A stretch of DNA of 42,557 nucleotides from Caldilineaceae bacterium bin5 (GTDB taxonomy: Bacteria > Chloroflexota > Anaerolineae > Caldilineales > Caldilineaceae), in NCBI GenBank assembly GCA_002238445.1, contig MPML01000040.1, positions 1 to 42,557 on the forward strand. The letters run 5' to 3'. Numbering within the stretch: position 1 is the first letter of the stretch; the number at the start of each line of letters is the position of its first letter. This document shows positions 31,169 to 38,968 of this stretch, piece by piece. Both the position numbers and the translations under genes were made by a program. Below the pieces are notes generated by a model that saw only the letters and a program-made list of their open reading frames with translations, had not been told where the DNA came from and made no database searches.

Positions 31169-32557
31169 CTAAGCGCGGTCCGCCCAGTACTGATCCAGAT
31201 GCGTCTGGATTTCCGGCTGCGCGATCGCGAGCGCTTCGGCTGCGGACTGGGTCTGGCCGAGCAGCTTGTCCCACAGGACAGTGATCGGGCCGCCGCCGTA
31301 GGCCTGGAGCTGCGAGCCTTCGCCGAAGATCACGGAGATGGAGCTCTCACGCATCGTGTTGGCGAAAGCATCGGTGTTCTCGAAGCCATAGACACCGGAG
31401 GCGATATCGCCCCAGATACCGGCGATGTTGTCGGGCGTGCCGCACATGCGGCCGCCGTTGGCGATGATGGTCTGGCCCTCTTCGCCGAGGATGAACGAGA
31501 TGAGGTCCCAGGACTCATCCTTGTACATAGAAGGCTCTGTAATGACATGGCCGTGGACGTGGCCGAAGGTGAAGTTGGTGTCGGCCGTGCCGGTCGGGGC
31601 CTCGATCACGTCGAAGTTGATGCCCTCTTCGGTGGTGGCCAGTTCGCCCTTAAGGCGGGGCATGGCCCAAGGGCCTTCGAGGTACATGGCGACGCGGCCG
31701 GTATCGACACCGACGCCGCCGCCCTCGACCACCTCCGGACCGGGGCTCCAGTCGTTGGCGATGGCATCGTAAACCAGATATTGGAGCGCGGAGGCGATGT
31801 CCTCGTTGTCCCAGTAGGCCTCGGTCGGCTCGGTAATGCGGTCCCACTCGATATGGCCGTTGCGGCGCATGAAGGTTGTGCTGCGGCCGTAGGCGCCGTT
31901 CCAGCCCTGCGCCTGTCCCCAACCATAGAACTTGGTGCCGTCCTCTTCATAGGAGAGATCCAGAATTATCTGCTGGAACTCTTCCCACTTCCAGCCCGGT
32001 TGTGGGTGGGTGACGCCCTTCTTGTCGAAGAGGTCCTTGTTGTAATAGATCACCAGCGAGCCGGTATCGGTGGGGGTCATGTAGCGGCCGCCCTGCCACA
32101 GCGTCTGGTTGTCGTAGTTTTCGCCGCCGGGGAAGAAGTCATCGGCGCCGTCGCGAGCGATATAGTCGCTCATGTCATAGATGACCTGGTTTTCAGCGTA
32201 GGCCTGCCAGATCCAGCCCTGGAAGTAGAGGACATCGGCCGAGTCATCCGCGGCAAAGTTGGCCTGGATCTTCTCATAGTAGCCGCCGGGGTACTGCTCC
32301 ACGGAGACGCTCACGCCTTCGTTCTGTTCCATGTAGGCGTTGACCATGTTCTCATAGACGACCGCGTCCTGGACATCGGCCCAGGCCGAGAGGCGCATCT
32401 CGATCATCTCCATGCTGGCGCCGGCGTCACCGCCACCGTCGGCGGCCGGGGCCGCGGCAGGGGCCGCGCAGGCCGCGAGCAGAGTTCCGCCAACCGTCAG
32501 CGCGCCTGCTTTGAGGAAGGATCGCCGGCTGATGGCGTTGTGTTGCAACTTGGACAT
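31169..32557 (-). CDS. Sugar ABC transporter substrate-binding lipoprotein, Tat-exported
   Basis: 462 aa. The N-terminus has the twin-arginine signal SRRSFLKAGALTVGGTLLAAC, joined to a lipobox (LLAAC), so the protein is folded before export by Tat and then lipid-anchored. The mature part is a CUT1 solute-binding protein (family 1): VSVSVEQYPGGYYEKI, FQGWIWQAY, VAMYLEGPWAMPRLKG. GGAG precedes the ATG. The ligand is unknown; a fucosylated oligosaccharide is a possibility because of the fucosidase 25 kb away, but no direct link exists. Second gene of the phyH operon. Confidence 0.93.
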   Translation of the reverse strand: MSKLQHNAISRRSFLKAGALTVGGTLLAACAAPAAAPAADGGGDAGASMEMIEMRLSAWADVQDAVVYENMVNAYMEQNEGVSVSVEQYPGGYYEKIQANFAADDSADVLYFQGWIWQAYAENQVIYDMSDYIARDGADDFFPGGENYDNQTLWQGGRYMTPTDTGSLVIYYNKDLFDKKGVTHPQPGWKWEEFQQIILDLSYEEDGTKFYGWGQAQGWNGAYGRSTTFMRRNGHIEWDRITEPTEAYWDNEDIASALQYLVYDAIANDWSPGPEVVEGGGVGVDTGRVAMYLEGPWAMPRLKGELATTEEGINFDVIEAPTGTADTNFTFGHVHGHVITEPSMYKDESWDLISFILGEEGQTIIANGGRMCGTPDNIAGIWGDIASGVYGFENTDAFANTMRESSISVIFGEGSQLQAYGGGPITVLWDKLLGQTQSAAEALAIAQPEIQTHLDQYWADRA

Positions 32558-32618
32558 TGATTTAGCTCCTTTGGGCTGCTGGGAAATGGTTGGTTCTGCT
32601 TTCTATGGTTAAAGCAAG

Positions 32619-32651
32619 AGCTGGTGGCAGATCCTACACCGACCACCAGCT
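32619..32651 (-). promoter_or_regulatory. Intercistronic hairpin after the phyH-like gene
   Basis: AGCTGGTGG (32619-32627) and CCACCAGCT (32643-32651) are perfect 9-bp arms around a 15-nt loop, 6 bp after the phyH-like stop. No U-run follows on the minus strand. It may be an attenuator or a processing site between phyH and the binding-protein gene. Confidence 0.45.
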
Positions 32652-32657
32652 ACTTGT

Positions 32658-33581
32658 CTACTCTTCCTCCCTCGTCGGCCACTGGCAGCCGCCTTCCCGG
32701 TCCGGGCGGATGTGCGAGAACGACAGCTCCTCCGTGCCCTTCCACGCATAAGGGTCGCGCCCGGCGATCATGACGATGTCGCGGAAGTCGAAACTGGCTA
32801 CCCCCAATCCGCCATCGCCCGGATAGCGCCAGGGCAGCAGCGATTCGGCGCTCATGTAATGGTTAACGAGCGCGCGGCGGAATCCGCTGGCGGCGCGGTT
32901 GGGCATGGAGCGGTGCAGCAGATAGCCGTTGAAGAAGACGATGCTGCCGGCAGTCACCTCGACCGGCACCGCGTCGTCGTCGGTGTAGGGGAAATCAAAC
33001 GCCTCCACCACGCAGTCGAAACGCTCGTCGTCATGCTCCTTGGCGGGCCAGATCAAGCGATTCGCGTGCGAGCCGGGAATCACCCACAGACAGCCGTTCT
33101 CGACCGTGGCGTCATCGAGCGCGATCCAGGCGGCGTTCAGGGAGCAGTCGCGCGTGGGAATGAAGGCTTCATCCTGGTGCCAGGCCTGACCCGGCTTGCC
33201 GGCCGACTTGATAAACAGCATCGACTGCATGCTCTTCACGTTGGGGCCGATCACCCGCGTCAGCACATCACTGATCGACGGATGCGCGAGCGTGTCGAAC
33301 ATCAGCTGTGAGAGTTTGTGCGGGAAATGGACACAGAGTGTGCGCTGGATCACTTCGTCGTCGCTGTCGCCGGGGCCGACAGGCGGCAGGCCGTTGACCT
33401 CACCCATCTCACCGCGGCAGATATGCACAGTCTCGTCGCGCAGTGCCTGCACTTCAGCCGGCGTCAGCGCGTCCGGCAGCGCCAGGAAACCGTTTTCACG
33501 GAAGGAGGCGGCGTGTTCATCGGTGACGACAGGCCTTATCACCGTCTTCGCGGGAGCTTCCATCGTTGCTGTCAGTGTCAT
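32658..33581 (-). CDS. Phytanoyl-CoA dioxygenase (PhyH) family protein
   Basis: 307 aa. Fe(II)/2-oxoglutarate dioxygenase of the PhyH family. The iron facial triad is visible: His and Asp in AWHQDEAF and the distal His in YLLHRSMPN; the Arg of SGFRRALVNHY would bind 2-oxoglutarate. FRENGFLALPDALTPAEVQAL is the classic N-terminus. The substrate is not known; family members hydroxylate lipids, nucleosides, natural products or sugars. It is the first gene of an operon with a sugar importer, so an imported sugar-like compound is a reasonable guess. AGGA lies eight bases before the ATG. Confidence 0.9.
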   Translation of the reverse strand: MTLTATMEAPAKTVIRPVVTDEHAASFRENGFLALPDALTPAEVQALRDETVHICRGEMGEVNGLPPVGPGDSDDEVIQRTLCVHFPHKLSQLMFDTLAHPSISDVLTRVIGPNVKSMQSMLFIKSAGKPGQAWHQDEAFIPTRDCSLNAAWIALDDATVENGCLWVIPGSHANRLIWPAKEHDDERFDCVVEAFDFPYTDDDAVPVEVTAGSIVFFNGYLLHRSMPNRAASGFRRALVNHYMSAESLLPWRYPGDGGLGVASFDFRDIVMIAGRDPYAWKGTEELSFSHIRPDREGGCQWPTREEE

Positions 33582-33690
33582 GGGATTGTTCCTGTGTCTG
33601 AACGGCAGTGATTTGTGCGTTGTCTGCAGCGACGCTGAAGGGTGGGATCCTGGGCGGTCGCTAAGGGATATGAAGAAGGGAATGGGTTGG

Positions 33691-33720
33691 ATTATATGGG
33701 AGGAGAAAGATTGGTGTCAA
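33691..33720 (-). promoter_or_regulatory. Consensus sigma-70-type promoter of the phyH-importer operon
   Basis: On the minus strand: perfect TTGACA (33720-33715), 18-bp spacer, perfect TATAAT (33696-33691). Start near 33684 gives a leader of about 100 nt. A short palindrome, CAGCG-A-CGCTG, lies in the leader at 33627-33637 and could bind a regulator. Confidence 0.7.
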
Positions 33721-33785
33721 GTCTTTGGGGAGGCGTGTGTGGAGGTGGAAGAGGTGGCACCGGGGCGCGAGCCAAAGGGGAACGG

Positions 33786-34272
33786 CTACATCGGATCCTG
33801 CTCCTCGGCCAGAGAGGCTGCATAGTCAAAACGTAACTACTCAGCCGCAACTGATTCGCCAACCTGTACGAGGCGAGCAAAGGTGTTCTTTCTCCCCTCA
33901 TTGTTAAATTTTTGGGCGGTCGGCCGCAAGCGGCCTCCCTTGTGCAGGGGCTGCGCCCCCGCAACGCCCCCCTACAAAACCATCTCTCACCGACGGTGTG
34001 CCTTCTTCGCAACGTGTCGGCTGGCGAGCATGGCGGCCGCTGTACACCAGTTGCGTCACCAAGAGCCTGAATGGTTCCAAGGATGACTGGCTGGTCAACT
34101 ACTGTGGCTCAGTAGTTACGTCAAAACAGGCAAGGATATCTTCGTGCGTGACAGAAGGATATTCCTGGAGGAGATCTTCAACGCTTTCGCCGCGCGCAAG
34201 CATCCGCAGGATTTGATACACGGGGATGGGTGTCCCCTGGATGCACCTTATTCTTCCCGTTTCGTGGTCTAG
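33786..34272 (-). pseudogene. DUF433 antitoxin-like gene disrupted by MITE copy D
   Basis: Minus-strand frame from about 34272 reads RIRCIQGTPIPVYQILRM, LARGESVEDLLQEYPSVTHE and DILACFD, then runs into the MITE at the 8-bp site. Beyond the element the frame resumes after one copy of the octamer as YAASLAEEQDPM and stops at 33786-33788. Joined, these give the standard DUF433 fold (I.GTRIPV..IL..L..GES.E..L..YP.LT.EDI...L.YA). DUF433 proteins are VapB-type antitoxins usually next to a PIN toxin; none is seen here. A TGA lies just upstream of the frame and no good start is visible, so the 5' end may also be damaged. Confidence 0.8.
33833..34119 (+). repeat. MITE-like element copy D (287 bp) with 8-bp target duplication
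   Basis: Starts GTAACTACTCAGCCGCAACT and ends GTGGCTCAGTAGTTAC. Flanked exactly by GTCAAAAC at 33825-33832 and 34120-34127. Core hairpins as in copy B. Removing the element plus one octamer restores the DUF433 reading frame. GTAA ends plus 8-bp duplications are the hallmarks of IS66-family elements, so a full-length IS66 transposase elsewhere in the genome may mobilise it. Confidence 0.93.
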
Positions 34273-34393
34273 TCATTGGGGCCAACCATAATGAACCCTT
34301 AGAGAAAGCCAATTCAATCTACACCGGCAACTTGCAGCCTGTATCGTGACGTGGTAGGCTCCGCCCAAACCCTTCACTGACAATTCCTCCAAA

Positions 34394-35715
34394 ATGCCAA
34401 GCCACCAACATAAGACGCTTCTAACTCAAATTCAAGAATTGACCCTGGAGCCATCAGACTTGGACGCCTACGAATGGTGGATTTCTGCTGGCGATCAGGT
34501 TGCCATTTTGGATAACAATGCTCGCACCGATGAGTTGATCATCCATGCTTGTGGCCCTCATTTTTTCGTGCATTCGGTAACGATCAATAGAGACGTTTTG
34601 TCCCATGTAGATCAAGAATGCTTGCTCGACTGGACAATAGCTAATACGCATAAGCCACGCGCCTTCTATGACTCCGAACCCAATAGCCCTAAGGTTCAAA
34701 TCCGGAATGACGCTTCTCCACTAGGTTTCGTTACGAATGGGCAGACACAGGAGTTGATTTTTCTGCGCCGCTTTGACGGGCTTCGTGGAGAACCTTCATA
34801 TTGCGAAGTCCTACAAGAATACTCGCACCTGTCGGGTATTCACTGGAGAAGCGAATACTCTTCCTTTTGTCGCTTTGACGAAAATGGGGATTTTGACTAT
34901 GTCGTCTCATTCACTTCTGGTGAGGGAGTAAACGATGTAACCCTTGTGTCGTTCAAGCGAGAGCCACTAGAGCTATATCTTGCAGCATCAAACTCTGTGT
35001 TGGTTCGCATGTTTGATTTTACTCTTTTCCGACTACACAAGTTTTCTCGTTGGCCCGACCAACCAGAAAGCCTGCGCCTCAAAAACGACATGTTGTTTTA
35101 TGCGCAAAGAATCGATCCCGGAAAGGCAGGATACGTGCGGGGCATACAAATAGTCCCTCTAAGTCGTTCCGACGATGAGATATTTTCGATCCAACGAGCG
35201 AAACTTTATAGAGAAGTGGTAGGCCCCTGGGTTGAGTTTGAAGTCTATGACTTCCGTAATGATCGCATTACAACAGTCTCCACCGATCCGTCCACAACAA
35301 CCACCTACTTTGCGGCCCAAGAAAACTCCTTGCCATACGAAATCTCTCCAGCATTTTTTCGTGCCGAGGTACTGGCTAAGTACAAGGCAGATCGAGAAAA
35401 GTATGTTGTCGATGAGGTAAGCAGATCAATAAGCTGCCGAAACGCGTGGGAGTTAAGAAGATTCGATGTGAACGAAGCAGGACAGGATCACGCTTATATA
35501 TGTTACCTTCGCGACCTTCCTTATAATGAACAAATGTATTGGCGCAGTTTCAACGAGGCCCCAGAGGGTAGCATTTCAAGAAGAGCCTTTGAACACGACA
35601 TCATGGGTGAATGGTCCTCAATACCTGACCCCTTGTCAGACCTTCTTTCTGCGGTGGAACAATGGCATCACCGACGCGTGAGATGGTGGAAGCTGAGAGA
35701 CATTAACTTGCTTAA
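34394..35715 (+). pseudogene. Unknown protein, 5' part, split by IS982
   Basis: First 440 codons of a gene of unknown function interrupted by the IS at 35716. The open frame continues by chance to 35929 inside the IS; those residues are not original. Joined to 36708-37101 through a single copy of TTGCTTAA, the frame is continuous and gives 571 aa. No signal peptide, no membrane segment. The recognisable look is of a mixed alpha/beta protein with an aromatic-rich block, YICYLRDLPYNEQMYWRSFN, followed by RRAFEHDIMGEW; I have seen this block in uncharacterised proteins but cannot name a family. Base composition is AT-richer than the left part of the window. Its neighbours are defence genes. Confidence 0.75.
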
Positions 35716-36699
35716 CCTGAATTCGGAGTTAAACAAGGGCCGGCAAGAGAGCCATATCTCTGTCAGAGAGATGGAGAGAAGGCTTCTTGGCTTGCCAAGT
35801 GTAGGCAATCAGACCGGCGATGAGATTGACGATAAAGTTGGTTGTGCTCCGATGACGGGTGTGTTCAATCTGCGAGATGTTTTTGAGTTGGTCAACGATG
35901 GTCTCAATGACGAAGCGCTTACGCGTTAGGAGCTTGTCTTCGAGAACGACGAGTTGATTCTGCATGTTTTTGCGCAGGGGCGTGATCAATTGCAGTCCCC
36001 GTGCGAAGAGTTGTTCAAAGAGCGTTTGGGAGAGATAGCCGCGGTCGCCGACCAGCTTTCCCCACAATTTTTTGGTCATTTGTGGGACCGGTTTGCGGTC
36101 ATCGATGTTGCCGGGCGTGAGCTGAACTGCCAGCAATTCACCCTGGTCATTGACAATCAGATGGAGTTTGAAGCCATAGAACCATCCCATGCTGCTCTTG
36201 CCGCGCCTGGCCACATCGGCAAAGACCCGATGGCGGCCGATGCGCTTATTGTGGCAGACAGACAGCGTGGTTGAATCAATGAATGCCACCCCTGTCCTCT
36301 GGCCAAAGCGCACTCGCAGATAGAGAGACATGGCGGGCAGGGTTGATGGAATTAACTCCACAAAGCGCGTGTAACTGACCAGCGCTGGAAATTCACTGCG
36401 CATATGCGTACATACCTGTTGCCTATAGTAGGCTTTGAAATCGCGATAATGCGACTGGTGAAAATGAATCAGAATCGTCATCACTTCACTCATGCTCATT
36501 CGAGGCGCCGGCCCTCGCTTGCGAGTCATGCCCAACAGCTTGGCATTCTCCCATCTCGTCAACCACTGACAGAAATCATCGACATGACAGAACAGTTTGA
36601 GTATACTCATCACTGAGCACCTTTCTATGCTGGAGAATTTTGGTTGGAGAACTACTATTCTACCAGCTTGGTAAGGTGCTCACTTACTCCGAATTCAGG
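35716..36699 (-). mobile_element. IS982-family insertion sequence (984 bp)
   Basis: Terminal inverted repeats start CCTGAATTCGGAGT on both ends (35716-35729; reverse complement at 36686-36699). Direct repeats TTGCTTAA flank it at 35708-35715 and 36700-36707. It carries one transposase gene. Length, end structure and duplication size fit IS982. Complete and apparently intact. Confidence 0.93.
35729..36613 (-). CDS. IS982-family transposase
   Basis: 294 aa DDE transposase. FIDSTTLSVCHNKR carries the first catalytic Asp, VGDRGYLSQ the second, and RFVIETIVDQLKN the Glu. The helical N-terminus (RKRGPAPRMSMSEVMTILI) is typical of the family. It appears intact, so the element may be active. The end of the gene overlaps the left terminal repeat by a base, which is normal for compact IS elements. 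Transcribed against the gene it interrupts. Confidence 0.95.
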   Translation of the reverse strand: MMSILKLFCHVDDFCQWLTRWENAKLLGMTRKRGPAPRMSMSEVMTILIHFHQSHYRDFKAYYRQQVCTHMRSEFPALVSYTRFVELIPSTLPAMSLYLRVRFGQRTGVAFIDSTTLSVCHNKRIGRHRVFADVARRGKSSMGWFYGFKLHLIVNDQGELLAVQLTPGNIDDRKPVPQMTKKLWGKLVGDRGYLSQTLFEQLFARGLQLITPLRKNMQNQLVVLEDKLLTRKRFVIETIVDQLKNISQIEHTRHRSTTNFIVNLIAGLIAYTWQAKKPSLHLSDRDMALLPALV

Positions 36700-36707
36700 T
36701 TGCTTAA

Positions 36708-37101
36708 CCATATCACGACGCCACACACAATGAGTCAAGATGAGTGGTCACAGGCTTTTATGAACCTCTCTCAACTGGTCATCGAAGGATTTGTTACCAA
36801 GGCAATCAAGCACGAACTCGATTCAGAAAGCGTTGCGTACAATACAGAAGGAAGTCTCATCTTGTTGGAAATGCTTCTTGTCGCCAAATCGCTATTGCCC
36901 AAACACGAGAAACTAGAAGGGCTTAAAGCAACAAACCTCATCCGAACCAAAGTAAGGGCACATACCGGCAGCACCCAAGCCAAGAAATTAGCAGACGACG
37001 CCTTGCGGTCACACGGAACATTTACCAACCACTTCCGATACGTTTGTGGCACTATTGCAAAAGAACTCCACTTGATAGAACAGGCACTTAATCCTCCATA
37101 G
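36708..37101 (+). pseudogene. Unknown protein, 3' part, split by IS982
   Basis: Continuation of the gene begun at 34394. After the right octamer the frame reads HITTPHTMSQDEWSQAFMNL and ends EQALNPP. It is a helical region of about 130 residues (LILLEMLLVAKSLLPKHEKL) with KVRAHTGSTQAKKLA and FTNHFRYVCGTIAKEL, reminiscent of a HEPN- or Abi-like helical domain, but no catalytic motif can be confirmed. An ATG at 36735 could allow separate translation of this part. An apparent start at 36640 lies in the IS end and is spurious. Confidence 0.7.
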
Positions 37102-37166
37102 CGAAAGACCTGTCGTCCGGCATTGTCCCAGATTGTCTCGCCGTGCTACAAACATCGGGGGCAGGT

Positions 37167-37189
37167 CAGAATGACGGGAGGTCGTTCTG
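37167..37189. terminator. Hairpin between convergent genes
   Basis: CAGAATGAC (37167-37175) and GTCGTTCTG (37181-37189), nine-base arms with one G-U pair, 5-nt loop. Located between the split gene and apeA, whose 3' ends face each other. No T-run, so an intrinsic terminator is only tentative. Confidence 0.35.
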
Positions 37190-37223
37190 GGGCAGCGAGG
37201 GGCTGTATATTGCCAGCTGACCT

Positions 37224-38621
37224 TCAGATTTTCTTGGGCTGAAATGGCACTCTAAGGACATTACTGAGTCGGTGGTTGCTTTGCACCATTGAGGCGATTT
37301 CCTGTTTGGCGATTCCCAATTGCATCAGAATACGAAGCAATACCAGAGTCTCAAGCTTTTCATATAGGTTCATCAGTTCTCCTCCCATAGCTGCCCTATG
37401 TTCAAGACCACTAGAATAATGAGTCAAGTAATTTCGCGTGTCGGCCACTCGCTTTGCAAACTCTCTACTCCCTTCATCATTCCCAAACCATTCCTTGAAA
37501 GGTTCAAGCAATTCTTGGACGCGCTCGCTAAGGGACAGGTGATTTGCTTCTGATATTTTCTGTCTGACGAACTGAGGACAGTCTTCTGGAAGCGATACAA
37601 AAATCTCCTTCTTTATTCTGTTGAATTTCTCCTTACAAATCCGCCTGGACTGCGAGTGTGTTTTTCGGTGCAAGACTTCTATCCCTTGTGCAAGATACAG
37701 GAATTTAGTGTCAAGATAGTGGATCTTGTTCGACTTTGACACAAAGTAAAGATTCAAAGCAGTCTCAAGGGAGTTCGCTTCATATCGTTCCAGCCATCTG
37801 GTCATTAGCTCCTCGAAAGTGGCTTCCACGTCTTTGTAAGTAAATAGTACGTTTGAAGCATAAATTGACTTTTCTTCTTCTGTATAGGGAAGCATATGAC
37901 TGTACACGCGGATAGGTAAACCTTTGCTGGGGAGATAGACGGACAACACTTGTGTTTCGTGGGCGACGGCCAGAGACAAGAAGTTGTTAATCTTTAGTGC
38001 TAACGATATGAAGAATCCGATTTCCTTCGGGTGATCCAAAACAACGGAAATGAGTGGTTCCTGGGTAACTCGTAAACTGGTAATAGGTGTTCCCGCAGAA
38101 ATACTAGAGTGGCCCAAGCTATATTCGAACCTTATGGTCAAACCTTCAGACAAGTTGTGGACTATCGACTCAAGATTGCGAATCTCTATTGAACTACCTT
38201 TTAGAAATGGAAAGTCTCCAACGTCAATACCGGACTCATTTAGCCAGACGGCAAGACCCTCAACAAAGAAATAGACTTCGTTGAAAGATAGTTCCTCCTT
38301 TCCGAATCCTGCTCCGACAAACGCTGTTTGAGCTACTAACGTTGAAGTATCTATATCATGTCTTGAAGAGCCGCTGTGGAACCTGCAATTCAAAAGAGTC
38401 ACTTCTCCACCATCCATAACTGTGCCGTAGATACAGTCTATCTTTGGGCTTCTGTGGATTAGGATGTCTTTGAACCTTGATGGTGCGTCGTCCCATATAC
38501 CAAACAGTTCAACTTTTATGTCGTCAGGGCTTGAAATCTTTAGTATGCCCGCCTGCTTTTTGTCCGGTTCTTCGGGAAACCAGAAATACCCGTGAGTTTC
38601 TATTTGCTCGAAGTGACTCAT
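37224..38621 (-). CDS. apeA: ApeA-like HEPN abortive-infection protein
   Basis: 465 aa. The N-terminal two thirds are a beta-rich region matching the ApeA N-terminal domain (GYFWFPEEPDKKQAGILKI, then blocks on VELFGIWDD and TVMDGGEVTLLNCRF). The C-terminal third is helical and has RNYLTHY at 396-402, the R-x4-H motif of HEPN ribonucleases, inside DTRNYLTHYSSG. ApeA was described as a single-gene anti-phage system thought to act by RNA cleavage in infected cells. Base composition is near 40% GC in places (line 37681), far below the metabolic genes, which supports transfer. Monocistronic, convergent with the split unknown gene. No other abortive-infection partner is visible. Confidence 0.85.
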   Translation of the reverse strand: MSHFEQIETHGYFWFPEEPDKKQAGILKISSPDDIKVELFGIWDDAPSRFKDILIHRSPKIDCIYGTVMDGGEVTLLNCRFHSGSSRHDIDTSTLVAQTAFVGAGFGKEELSFNEVYFFVEGLAVWLNESGIDVGDFPFLKGSSIEIRNLESIVHNLSEGLTIRFEYSLGHSSISAGTPITSLRVTQEPLISVVLDHPKEIGFFISLALKINNFLSLAVAHETQVLSVYLPSKGLPIRVYSHMLPYTEEEKSIYASNVLFTYKDVEATFEELMTRWLERYEANSLETALNLYFVSKSNKIHYLDTKFLYLAQGIEVLHRKTHSQSRRICKEKFNRIKKEIFVSLPEDCPQFVRQKISEANHLSLSERVQELLEPFKEWFGNDEGSREFAKRVADTRNYLTHYSSGLEHRAAMGGELMNLYEKLETLVLLRILMQLGIAKQEIASMVQSNHRLSNVLRVPFQPKKI

Positions 38622-38651
38622 TTTGAATGCTCTCTCAGTATACGACTTGAA

Positions 38652-38870
38652 GTAGGCCCCAAAAACTGGACCACAAGCTAAGGTGTATAATGGAGCAAAT
38701 CACCCAGCCTGTGGAGGGGCAGAACATTGGTCAAAAAACGGCGGCGCTACACGGCGGCCTTCAAGTTCCGGGTTGCGCTGGAAGCGGTTGAAGGCAGCAA
38801 TACGATTAGCCAGTTATCGAGTGAACACGAGATTCATGCCAACCTAATCCAAGTCTGGAAACGACATCGT
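38652..38870 (+). mobile_element. IS3-family left-end remnant
   Basis: GTAGGCCCCAAAAACTGGACC at 38652 resembles an IS3-type terminal repeat (one or two end bases may be lost). It is followed by the first third of orfA and then breaks off 100 bp before the restriction-modification gene. No right end is visible. Confidence 0.7.
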
Positions 38871-38918
38871 GCACCCTTTTGCCAGTCTAGGGCATCATCT
38901 ATCGGCCAACGAATGTAG
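38727..38918 (+). pseudogene. Truncated IS3 OrfA
   Basis: Begins at a TTG after GGAGGGG. RRRYTAAFKFRVALEAVEG then ISQLSSEHEIHANLIQVWKR is the helix-turn-helix of IS3 OrfA proteins. From about residue 48 the sequence is unrelated and soon stops. The rest of the element is absent. Confidence 0.75.
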
Positions 38919-38968
38919 TATTATAGTTGAATGTCTGCTTTACCAAAACCAACGTCGGTCCAATCAAA

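Noticed and set aside
1..34127. CRISPR array suggested by the repeated GC-rich strings
   Set aside because: The repeats are about 285 bp, far apart, in both orientations and have terminal inverted repeats; there is no regular spacer and no cas gene.
35716..35929. C-terminus of the unknown gene as an open frame up to 35929
   Set aside because: These codons lie inside IS982, antisense to its transposase. The true continuation is at 36708.
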